Below, piece by piece: positions 1 through 8,618 of a DNA stretch of 9,410 nucleotides. The DNA lies in the NCBI GenBank assembly GCA_903943625.1, contig CAJAPL010000146.1:1-9410 (forward strand), read 5' to 3'. Every line of letters begins with the position of its first letter. Position 1 is the stretch's first letter. This stretch comes from an uncultured bacterium. Lineage in GTDB: Bacteria; Patescibacteriota; Gracilibacteria; Absconditabacterales; Absconditicoccaceae. The notes under the pieces were generated by a model. It was not told where the DNA came from. It made no database searches and was given only the letters and a program-made list of their open reading frames with translations. Both the position numbers and the translations under genes were made by a program.

Positions 1-72
1 CTTATAAAATAATATACTAATTATATCTTACGTTTCAACGTTTTTACATTACTACATTTTTCCATTTTCTTA

Positions 73-98
73 TTGAAAAATCCAATCACAATTATAAT
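73..98 (+). promoter_or_regulatory. Candidate sigma70-type promoter for the pilin-like gene
   Basis: A perfect TATAAT (93-98) lies 32 bases before the ATG at 131, with TTGAAA (73-78) upstream. The 14-base spacer is shorter than the usual 16-18, so the -35 assignment is weak and the -10 is the stronger part. The transcript would have a leader of roughly 25 bases with no Shine-Dalgarno sequence. A second TATAAT (124-129) touches the start codon and has no matching -35. In DNA this AT-rich such boxes also arise by chance. Confidence 0.35.
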
Positions 99-130
99 AT
101 GCAATACGTATTTAAATCTGAATTATAATT

Positions 131-880
131 ATGAAAAAATATTTTATCTTTATCTTAGTTTCAGTTTTTTGATTGGTTTGATTCTCGTTTGCTCAATCGT
201 GGTGATGATGATGTACAACAAATTCTGAGTGTTGAGCATGATCGACATGTAATATACCTCCATTCTCTACACAATGAACGTGCTCTAATAATGCATGAGC
301 TACCTGTTCGTCCAATTCTGATTGTTTAGGCTGACTAGTCTGTAATACACAAGTCCCATCGTTACAGTGAACTTGCTGAACACCAGCTCCAGCTTGAGGT
401 AACCAGTGATGACCCACTTGAAATAACCAATGATGAGCAAATTGCGATACAGGAAAACAATACACAGTATGATGAGTTATAAAATGTTGCGCGTGAACAG
501 TAAAGTGATGAATATGCAATGTAAATAACGAATGAAATATGTGAATCGATATCAACCAACAGTGTCTTGTAAATTGACAATGTAAATTTGATATTTATTC
601 TACACTCTGAATTAGGCAATCTCTCCCTAGAGAAACTAGATCTTCACCATGAATATTTGTCCAAGATATAATTTTATCCGCTACATTTTTTGTTGGTACT
701 TTGATTACATGAGTTTTGATAATATCTTGATTGTTGTTTGTATTTGCCGCAGCTAAGCCAGATCTACAATCTAGAGCAAAAAAATGAGTTATGTGATCTC
801 TTATATGACTATTATTTGTAGTATGATCATATGCATTTGTAAGACTTATACAGTTTTTGATAACTTGATGATGAGGCTAA
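131..880 (+). CDS. Secreted cysteine-rich protein with type IV secretion pilin-like C-terminus (UGA = Gly)
   Basis: Read with TGA as Gly, this is 249 residues; 37 of its 42 glycines are TGA. Residues 1-21 form a signal peptide (MKKY, hydrophobic core, SFA before Q22). Two cysteine modules follow, C28-C51 and C59-C82, both spaced C-x5-C-x5-C-x10-C and both ending QGTC. A Gly/Asn/Pro-rich linker (about 83-104) leads to a third cysteine cluster (C105, C119, C120, C129, C145, C151). Residues 180-208 and 219-244 are hydrophobic helices separated by a short basic stretch (R215, K217, K218). That two-helix pattern with the ending SYAFVRLIQFL resembles the VirB2/TrbC-like pilins often seen in CPR genomes; the match is by pattern, not by search. 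The protein is probably exported, disulfide-bonded and membrane- or fibre-anchored. It ends in four glycines and TAA, 67 bases before trmD. The cysteine region is not recognised as a named family. The reading frame is very secure; the role is moderately so. Confidence 0.88.
212..376 (+). repeat. Tandem duplication of a 24-residue cysteine module inside the pilin-like gene
   Basis: Bases 212-283 and 305-376 encode two copies of the same module with a period of 93 bases (31 codons). The proteins share 12 of 24 residues, including all four cysteines and the final QGTC. The DNA aligns without gaps at about 44 of 72 positions, which suggests an internal duplication that has since diverged. Confidence 0.75.
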
Positions 881-947
881 CAATAAAGTTTCATTGTTTC
901 AATGTGACAACGTAACATTGGGTCATTTTACCACGTAAGCATTTCAT

Positions 948-1628
948 ATGAACATATTTATCATATCCATTTTCCCTGAAATATTCGATAGTTTTGTCAG
1001 TACCTCGCTTATCAAAAAGGCCCAAGAAAAAAAGATTTTGAAATTCAACTTCATCAATCCCAGAGATTTCTGTAAAGATAAACATCAACAAGTAGATGAT
1101 GCAATTTATTGATGATGAGCTGGTATGCTTATCAAAGCAAAGCCAATAGTTGATGCTGTAGAACATACAATAAAAAAAATCAAAACAACAAACTTTAAAA
1201 TATTATTCCCCGCCCCATCAAAAGAAATTTTCAACCAAAAAAATGCCCATTCATTATCTAGACTTCAGAATTTAATTTTTGTATGTTGAAGATATGAAGG
1301 TATAGACTACCGCTGTGAGCAATATATGAAAAAAAAATATAAGACAAAATTTCAAAAAATATCTTTGGGGTCTTTTGTTACATTGTGATGAGAGATACCG
1401 ACTATGGCTATGATAGAGGCAGTCACAAGGCTTATACCATGAGTAATCAAAGAATCAGCAAGTCGGCAAAACGAAAGTTATAGTATCGATCATAGTATGA
1501 CCAATTTAGAATATCCGCAATATACTAGGCCAGAAGAAGTTTTATGAATATCTGTCCCAGAGATTCTTCTGAGCTGACATAGTAAAAAGATACAAGAACG
1601 GAAAGAAAAAAATACCAAAACACTTTAG
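948..1628 (+). CDS. trmD: tRNA (guanine(37)-N1)-methyltransferase TrmD
   Basis: TrmD methylates N1 of G37 next to the anticodon of a tRNA subset, using S-adenosylmethionine, and so prevents +1 frameshifting; it acts as a cytosolic dimer with a trefoil knot. The 226 residues carry the family landmarks: MNIFIISIFPEIF start, NPRDF (37-41), VDD-x2-YGGGAGM (49-60), the knot motif CGRYEGID (113-120), GGEIPTM (147-153), TRLIPGV (160-166), YTRP (192-195) and VPEILLSG (203-210). Nine of its 12 glycines are TGA, three of them consecutive in YGGG. The start is fixed by a TAA in frame at 936-938. Against the E. coli protein as I recall it, the catalytic Asp169 position is Glu176, the Asp of SIGDYV is Ser142, and the C-terminus stops some 25-30 residues early. 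The catalytic Arg154 equivalent (R161) is kept. It probably shares a transcript with the gene before it and the glycosyltransferase 14 bases after it. Confidence 0.95.
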
Positions 1629-1642
1629 CTTTCAAAGTTAAA

Positions 1643-2788
1643 ATGCCCAAAATTTGACTTATGGTTTATGGTAGATTAGAGCCAGAAAAATGATTTGATT
1701 CCATTTTGGATATGATATCTATTTGGTGAAATCAAAATCCTAGCTTCCCATTTGAAATATATATTTTTGGTAAATGAAGTTTAGAGTCTAGACTAATCTC
1801 GCTTTCTCACAAATATCCCACCATACATTATTTTTGACGACAGTCATTGGATTATATCAAACAATACTTGCCCAAAATTCAATATATGCTTATGCCATCA
1901 AGTTTCCTTGAAACATTTGGGCTATCGGCACTAAATGTTCTATCTCGGTGACTTCCAGTTATAGGTTATGCTAAGTGAGGCTTGGATAAATTTATTCTAC
2001 CCCCATTTGATTTGACTAATGTCCAATGAATCAACACAGCCTGGAAACTATATAATATGATTTCCAAAATTGTTTCTGATCCTCCAAAGTTAAACTGCGC
2101 TACCTTTCAAGATATTGCCTCAGAATATACTCCAGAAAAATGGTTTGAGAATTTCAAAAAAACATTTGGCCCATGAAAAAAAATCATGATGATAAGTGAT
2201 TTCAAAACAAGAATCGGTTGATTGGAGACTTATATTAGCGATGTGCAAATGTTATTAGAATGAAAATGATATGAAGTAAAATCATACTGACGCCACCTAC
2301 CCAAATGACGAAAAGGTAGGTTTGTTAAATATTTCGGACTGGTTTGGGCGTTCATAAATTTTATCAGTATGTTCAATATTAAAAGAGCTATAAAGGAATT
2401 TAAACCAGATATTATACGATATCATAGCACACTCAGATGGGTATGATGGTTATGAATATTGGCTAGCAAAAATTTTGAATGAAAAAAATTTGTAATGTAT
2501 CATGATTTTTGATATTTCTATCCATTCCCACATACTTTAAATTTTGTAGACCAGGTCATCACACCTTTAACCCTTAGAAACTACCTTAAATCAGCCAACA
2601 CAAAAAATCCAGTAAAGATTATTGCTATAGCCTTTAAATATCTTTCAGTTTACCTCATCAAGACACAACTTACTAATAATTGATTTAAGCACCTTACGCC
2701 TTCAGATTTTATGGCAGAAATTGCGATGCGTTCTTATAAGATTCCAAAAAAAGATATACAAGCATTGCCTCATTTTATTCAAGAATAA
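1643..2788 (+). CDS. GT-B (GT4-like) glycosyltransferase with permuted domain order
   Basis: The protein has 381 residues, with 19 TGA glycines. Residues 1-175 are a nucleotide-sugar-binding C-domain of the Glycos_transf_1 type. They start directly at GRLEPEKGF (10-18, with the R and K that usually bind the donor diphosphate), then PSSFLETFGLSALN (85-98, the E-x7-E motif with Asn for the second Glu) and GLPVIGYAKGG (103-113). After helix EKWFENFKKTF comes a complete acceptor N-domain (178-381): strand KIMMISDF, glycine loop GGLETY (192-197), KPDIIRYHS (254-262), YHDFG (286-290) and LTPSDFMAEIAMRSYKIP, ending at LPHFIQE. That is exactly where an ordinary GT-B enzyme would enter its C-domain. 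Neither neighbour supplies the missing order: trmD ends 14 bases upstream and a convergent gene follows. It likely transfers a sugar to a surface glycan or lipid; donor and acceptor are unknown. There is no ATG in this frame between the stops at 1580-1585 and 1643. Confidence 0.88.
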
Positions 2789-2808
2789 TTATATATTTTC
2801 TAATTATT
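2784..2808. terminator. Possible bidirectional terminator hairpin between convergent genes
   Basis: AATAATTA (2784-2791) and TAATTATT (2801-2808) form a perfect 8-base inverted repeat with a 9-base loop. It lies over the stop codons of both convergent genes. The stem is entirely A/T, so it would be weak, and the following T tract is short on either strand. It may work as a bidirectional terminator or be a chance result of AT-rich stop contexts. Confidence 0.3.
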
Positions 2809-3100
2809 AAAATTTCATCCCTTCTTCATTGGATATTTTTTCATCTAGTTCGTCTAACTTTTCATTATCCACAAACAACAAAAAAACTCATATTATAAGT
2901 CAGATAATCAGACTCAATACGCGGTTATGAGGGAATAGATATATATCAAGCAATTCCCAAACCCCTCTCCATATCATCACAACTGCCACGGTAGTAAAAA
3001 AAATATTCATATTGCTTCTCTTTTTTCTTAAACCTTTGAGTTTTCTATAGGCAATATGGGCATGTCTGTATAGATGTTCATTGATTTTGTGTATTAGCAT
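2807..3100 (-). CDS. Small two-helix membrane protein of unknown function
   Basis: The protein has 97 residues, with two TGA glycines (G67, G71) inside the second helix. The N-terminus is strongly basic (residues 9-30, with RKLKGLRKKR), followed by membrane helix 1 (about 33-53), a short loop with LFPHN (55-59), helix 2 (about 61-77) and an acidic tail beginning VDNEKLDELDEK. The charge pattern suggests both ends face the cytoplasm. I do not assign a named family, though small CPR proteins with a WRGVWELLDIYLFP-like segment before a second helix seem familiar. The start lies 4 bases after the stop of the giant gene, so translation is probably coupled and the two products may act together. A conventional-code reading would end at the TGA at 2900, losing helix 2. 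The stop is 18 bases from the convergent glycosyltransferase stop. Confidence 0.85.
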
Positions 3101-3104
3101 TTTA

Positions 3105-6100
3105 TTATATTATTCAGGTATAAACATCATCTTCATCATCTGTAAAACTTCACAATCATGGGGACGTGCCTCTTCTTCTAAGATCTTTTTCCATATCCTC
3201 CAGTTTACCATTTATAAATCATCATTCTCAGGAAGACTTATAATCTACTCTCAATTGTTTTTCATTTTTATCTGTTATGTCGTTGCTGCCCCTTCTTGTT
3301 AAGCTCCAATAATGATTCCAAGGCGCTAATTTATAAGCCCTTTTGTCACTAAACAATCCGACGTATTCTTTACCAAATGTTTGAGTAATAAAGTTATCAT
3401 CTATCATATCCATATTATCCCAGAACATATTCCTAAAGGCATCTATCGCTTTTTTGTATTCCTGCGGAGGAGCGGATCTTCCATTACTAAATATTTCTCA
3501 ATTTACTATGTATCGCATAAGATTTTTCACATCATGCCCCCTTATCTTTCCTATTTCCATTCTTGTTCAGTTTTCGTCATGTATAAATTGTTCATGCTCT
3601 CATGTTGATTTGGTCAATCATCTATATTTTTTTACGGTAGCAAGTCTTTTTAAAAATTCTTCTTTACCTGTATAGTCAAATCATTTAGCATCAAATCGAT
3701 TTAGGAATCTTTTTGTTATATACACGAAACGGCCTCTATCTAGTTTTGTAGAAGGAATTGCTCCAGCTATTGCATTCCAAGCATCTTGTGATCTCTGGAC
3801 TTCATCAATATTTCACGTAAAAGCTCAGTTCTCATAGTTGCTTATCTGTCTTATAACTCATTTTGTTAAAGCTAGTGGATAGTTGGATATCAATCTAGAA
3901 TTTTTACTTACATCATTATCTATCTCCTCTTCTTGAGATTCCATACTGGCTTCTTTTAATTGACCCACAATAGGATCTTTCATATCTTGGTTGTATATTC
4001 ATTCATTCAAAAATTTATCAACTTGTTTAGAGCCTCCATCTTGTCAGCGTTTTCAATCTCGCCGTTCTTCAAATTTTTCTATAAAGGGTTTATATTCTAA
4101 CTTACCTTCATAACTAAAATCAGATAATTTATATCATGTGCTCTTATAAAATGTTCATCCAGATGCTACGTTAAAAAAATGTGCTAACTTTTTTTGTTGT
4201 TCCAGATGAGTGGCTCGTAATCATGGCGAAAACCCAAAAGATCTACATATCGTTTGTAGCCGCGCTTGTGTTCATGGCAATGTATGATGTAAAAAGAATC
4301 ATGTTAACATACCATATGAAATAGCAGCCTTGAGTCTTTTTATCTGATCAGGTGATTTTGCTAGTTGCGCCATCCTCTTTAGGTATGGAAGTGACTTTGT
4401 CGGTTTTCAAGCTATTAGGTTTCTCCTAAACTCTATATAAGCAAGAGAAAAACTACTTACATTCTCCAATTTACCAACTCATTCATCTATCTTTGTTTTG
4501 GATACGTATTCATTAAATTTGCCATCTAGCTCATTCGCAAATTTATCTGACCATAATGTTTTTGCTCTACCATAGTCGGCACCTTCCATATTTCATAGAC
4601 GTTGTCAGGGATTTCTTCCTCATATATTGTTTACAAGGAAAGTCATTTCTGCCCTAGCTAATTCATTAGCGAGTTGGGCATCATATCATGGACCGTACAA
4701 TCATTGTTTCGCTTTTACCTCAGCGATAATTTCTTTCTGATCTGCCATAAATTTTGAATAATATGGTTCTCCCAATATCAATTTTACCCATATTCATTTA
4801 AATCTGTGCGCCTCTATTTTCTCGTATGGTCATGGTCATTTGTTTATTTGTGCCAATAGCAATGCAGATGCGACAAAACGTTTGTCTCCGCTCAATCATC
4901 ATGGTAGCTGCCCATTTATCACCATTTGTCTCAGAGAAACTCACTTTCATAAAGTATCATTCATATAGTTTGGGTCGTCGAATATCGCTCAAAAATCATT
5001 GTGTCACTCTATCCTTTTCAAAAATTCCTCTGTTTTTGCCCATGTTTCTCAGTCCATACTATTTTGATATTCTGTATCCATATTTTCCAGTGCATCTCAT
5101 ACACCGGGAATCCATCATATTACAGATTTTAACTTATTGGCAATCCTCCATTGTCACATTGCGATGTTATTAAACTTTTTATCTTGTTTTTCATTAAATT
5201 TTTTAATTCATTCATTCACTTTCTTTCCCATTCATTGAACCATGTGCCATATATTAGCCACACCAAAAAATTTCCATCTTGATCATGTATGGGTTGGTCA
5301 TTTCTCTATTTCTTTATTCTCTATTTCCACATCTTCCTTGGTCTTTGGCTTTAGTCTTTTTGTAGATACAAAAATCAAAAAATTATTGTAATCCATATTA
5401 CGATTATAATTATTATATTTTACATCTACTGTTCAATTGCTATTGAAGCTAACTTCATAATTTATGATTTGTTTGCTATCTAAACTAGTTTTGGTATCTA
5501 CCTTGGTTTCCATAGATCCAAAATGAGTTATCTCTGGATTTCAATCAATTATACTAGACTGTAATTTTCATCATTTAAGTTCTAGTTCATCAAAAACATC
5601 GAGTCATTCTACATCAGATAATCATGCAGCTTTCAAACAGCTTAGACTTTCTTTATATTCTTTTGCTTCAGGTAATTTATATACATCTCCATTGAAAGCA
5701 TTTGATATGAGTTCAAGCGACTCCATATTTTTTGGGTAAGTTCTCTCTTGTCACTCCAATCATCATGCCGATAATTCTCATCAGGTCAATTTTACTTTAA
5801 AGTCTTTATCAGTTATATTTACAATCTGCAATTGTACCCATTGTCATCATCACACGTCCAATGGTGGTAATTCTGTATCGCTAAATTTTATCCATATTCT
5901 AGTTCACTCTTTGAATCATTTTGATGTGTCTCCAGGGAAATTATATCATTTTAGTGACTCTCGTGCATGCATAAACTGTGAGTGCTCACTTTCATCTTCT
6001 TCTTTTTGTTGCTCTCTCTCTTCCCTTCTTTCCTCCTCTTTTCTATTTTCTTCTAGTTCATCTTCTGCTTTCCTATCTTTTTCTTCTTGATTGTGTTGTT

Positions 6101-8327
6101 TTAATTTATCTACCAATTGTGTTATAAAATCAGTCTTGTCTGCTGCCAATGTCGGCACAACAGCGCTAGCTTGTGATACTAATTCATCGGTAAAAAAATT
6201 CCTAAGGTCTTCTTTTTTTAATCAAATATAATAATTAGATGCTGCTGCCTTTGCCTTCTGCTTTCGACTCGTCTCTCATTTATCTACTATCTCTATTATG
6301 TCTCATGCTTTCCCCTCTGCCGTCAATTTGTCTGCATCTATACCACAAAATCAATCTTGCAACAATATCTTAATATGTCGCGAATTGAATCAGGCTTTTT
6401 TCAATATCTCAACCTTCTTTTTTATTTGTTCATTTGTATAATTCCGTAGTCATGCAACTCTTTCTCAATCTTTTCACATCTCATAATATTTCCCTTTAAT
6501 TTTCATTACCTTGTCTTTTAATTCTGCGGGTACTTGATCTAAGTTTTGGTAAACAGTACAGTAATGCGAATCCAAAATCGCTTTTCCCTTTGCATCATTT
6601 GTTTGCCATACTTCTTCTGGGTCATTATATTCTTTTCCTTCAAGGTTTATTTTTTCTCTAGACTTCGATATTCTCTGATCATCTACTAGCGATCCATTTT
6701 TTCTTATTTCTTCCTCTTTTGCTGCAAAGTGCCTCTGGCGTCCCAAAATTTCATTATCTTCTTTTGAATTATCAGAGATTAGCGCATTCCGCTCACTATC
6801 ACTCATTTCTTTATTTTGCAGCTGTATTTTTTTATCCAAAACATCAAAAGTATTTTCTAATTTATCTATCTTTTCAGCATTCATATCTATCTTATCAAAA
6901 GATTTTTGCGCTAAAGTGTACATCAAAAGCAATTTTCCTACGCTGTCTCAGTCTAGATTTATAAATTTTCAGTCTTCAGATATTTCTTTTGCAAATACCT
7001 TTTTCAATGCGGTATCATTTATCAAATCTTTATTTTCTCACAATATTTTGATTTCAAAATTCAACGGTATTTTGTTTTCAGAGAAATTATTTATATCGGC
7101 AAGATCTAGGTTTTCTCATCACTTAAAACTTTTATTAATTTCAAGTTTTATATCTCAGTTAGCACTGGGAATAACTAGCTCACTTTTTTCCAAATCAAAG
7201 ACATCTTTTACAAATTTATCAAAATTATTCTGATTTATCTCCAGCATCTCTACAGTCCCTCTTTTTTTAAGTTCCTCTATCCTTCAACTCAATGTCTGGT
7301 CTAAAAGCTCTTTCTGCTCGTTTTTATCTAACTTACTAAAATCAAATTTATTTTGAAATAGTTTGGACAAGATATCTCAAAGTTTTTGGTCCTTGTCTTG
7401 TACCACTCATACATACGCCTCAAAACACGCCTCATCAAACTGATCTTTTACATTTTCTCCGTGTACAACTCTTTTTTCTAGTGTCTTTATTTTTTTTGCT
7501 AAGTTAAGTCTTTTTTCTAGTCCAGAATATTTATTTTCAATTTCTTTTTTGTTGTATGGATATTTCTCAAACAGCCAAGACATATTTGGTACAAAACTAG
7601 AGAAAGTATCCTTGATCATGTCGATATCTTTTTCCGATCTATCGATAGATTCTTTCATTCCTCCTAAATATTGTTGAGTTATCATCTTATCAAAACTCCG
7701 TCTATACGATATATTCCGATTAGCGTAGTCTCAAGCTATATCTTTTTCATTTAACTTACCTGCAATTACAAGTGAGTCAACAACATCTTTATTTGTTATC
7801 TTGATTTTTTTAATTTCATCTTTGACCTCGTCAGCTATTTCTACATAGTCAAAAAAATTCCAAATTTGAGTTTTCAAAGCATTCAGGCTGCTAGGATTTT
7901 TAATTTCCTCATCAAACTTTTCTCCCAAATCAGCGGATAGTTTCGCTTTGATTTTTTTAATGGTTTCTTTGATTATTGTTTTTTCTATATCTTTTCAGAT
8001 TTGTCACATACTGCTACCATTTAGAATATTATGTACTGCAGTACCTGAAATATCTTTATCTTCTCAAATAATTTGTACGACATCAAAACCATCATCTTGA
8101 ACCATGTCAAAATTTATTGTTGCTTTTTTGTTCAACTCCTTGAGTAAACCATGATTTCCTTCTACACTATAAAGACTCAAAAATTCCTTTAGGAGATCAA
8201 ACTGATTTTTTCATATATTTTCGGGTTTGTTTTTTAATGTTTCAAATATATCCAAAAGTCCACTAACAACTTGGTTGTTAACAGATTGGCTTGAAGTTAA
8301 TATGGCTTTGCTAGGTGTCTTTTTCAT
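3105..8327 (-). CDS. Giant protein of unknown function (1740 residues), coiled-coil and SH3-like regions
   Basis: One uninterrupted frame on the minus strand, with about 85 TGA glycines and no TAA or TAG until 3105. I see no signal peptide or membrane helix, and only about five cysteines, so it is probably cytosolic. Regions: 1-460, Lys/Glu/Asp-rich and helical; 475-545, heptad-like coiled coil; 741-793, extremely charged helix (EENRKEEERREEREQQKEED); 794-890, a beta-rich part with GTRIWIKFSDTELPP, GGGQWVQLQIVNITDKDFKV and KLTGGEL that looks like an SH3- or Tudor-like barrel; 930-1000, a possible second barrel (YEVSFNSNGTVDVKY, then NFLIFVSTKRLKP); 1010-1330, rich in Trp and Gly with IPGVGDALENMD near 1075; 1330-1690, helical, with FFLHHTLPG near 1350; 1700-1740, a tail with many acidic residues. 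No P-loop or other catalytic motif was found. The ATG at 8325-8327 is the only ATG after the in-frame stop at 8355. A scaffold or structural role is a guess. Confidence 0.9.
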
Positions 8328-8394
8328 TATAAATCACTGACCAGTAAAGCTTCGCTACTTTGTCCAACTTTGATTAATAACATCGAAGCACTTA

Positions 8395-8423
8395 ATTATA
8401 ACCAGAATGCTTTTTAAAAGCAA
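8395..8423 (-). promoter_or_regulatory. Candidate promoter for the giant gene
   Basis: On the minus strand a perfect TATAAT (8395-8400) is preceded at 17 bases by TTGCTT (8418-8423), which keeps the TTG core of a -35 box. Transcription would start near 8388, about 60 bases before the ATG at 8327. The palindromic sequence at 8409-8421 lies in the spacer and -35 and could be an operator, although it may be chance. Confidence 0.45.
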
Positions 8424-8501
8424 AAATCTGACTATTTTTTTGCGCGGAGCTTCTAACAATCCTAGTGTGAATGTCAATAGAAAAATATTTAAAATTTAAA
8501 A

Positions 8502-8518
8502 CAGGCGCAGGGCGCTTG
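8502..8518. other. GC-rich hairpin in the topA/giant-gene intergenic region
   Basis: CAGGCGC-AGG-GCGCTTG folds into a 7-pair stem (one G-T pair) with a 3-base loop. It is the most GC-rich spot in an otherwise AT-rich intergenic region, and GGCGC also occurs twice as a direct repeat (8504-8508, 8511-8515). Read on the minus strand it is followed at once by TTTTAAATTTT, so it could terminate transcription running from the topA side. On the plus strand it could be a leader structure or protein site. Confidence 0.35.
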
Positions 8519-8600
8519 GTACCTAACAAATTTTTGCATTGAAATTCCAGTCACCTTTGATAAAAACACAAAATAGTTTATTTACTAGTTTTGACGTTTT

Positions 8601-8606
8601 TATACT
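8601..8606 (+). promoter_or_regulatory. Possible -10 box of topA
   Basis: TATACT lies 12 bases before the topA ATG and matches five of six consensus positions. No good -35 sits at the right distance: TTGACG (8591-8596) is only 4 bases upstream. If used, it would give a leader of only a few bases. This is a weak assignment. Confidence 0.22.
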
Positions 8607-8618
8607 TAAGCGTTTATT

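Larger units (their letters stand above)
8328..8618. other. Divergent intergenic region between the giant gene and topA
   Basis: These 291 bases hold no convincing gene. They should contain the promoters of both flanking genes, which point away from each other. Structures seen are a palindrome GCTTTTTAAAAGC (8409-8421), an overlapping inverted repeat GCAAAAA/TTTTTGC (8420-8426 and 8437-8443), and a GC-rich hairpin at 8502-8518. No tRNA or rRNA fold was recognised. Confidence 0.7.

Noticed and set aside
193..555. Minus-strand open frame rich in histidine (120 codons)
   Set aside because: It is the mirror of the pilin-like gene on the plus strand; dense TGA codons read antisense give CAT/CAC histidines. 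It has no domain logic, while the plus frame has a signal peptide, regular cysteine modules and membrane helices.
891..1166. Minus-strand frame of 91 codons
   Set aside because: It lies antisense to trmD, whose conserved motifs fix the plus strand as coding.
4826..5173. Plus-strand frame of 115 codons
   Set aside because: It lies inside the continuous giant gene on the minus strand and shows no recognisable features. The same holds for plus frames at 3081-3675 and 6719-7233.
3105..8327. A decayed pseudogene or several small genes
   Set aside because: All fragments lie in one frame and are separated only by TGA. No TAA, TAG or frameshift was met along 1740 codons, and other genes in the window prove TGA is sense.
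3105..8327. SMC- or Rad50-like ATPase, suggested by coiled coils
   Set aside because: No Walker A, Walker B or ABC signature was found at either end, and the coiled coils are short and interrupted.
8471..8563. Thirty-codon plus frame before topA
   Set aside because: It is too short to distinguish from chance, has no ribosome-binding site and no meaningful composition, and overlaps the GC-rich hairpin.
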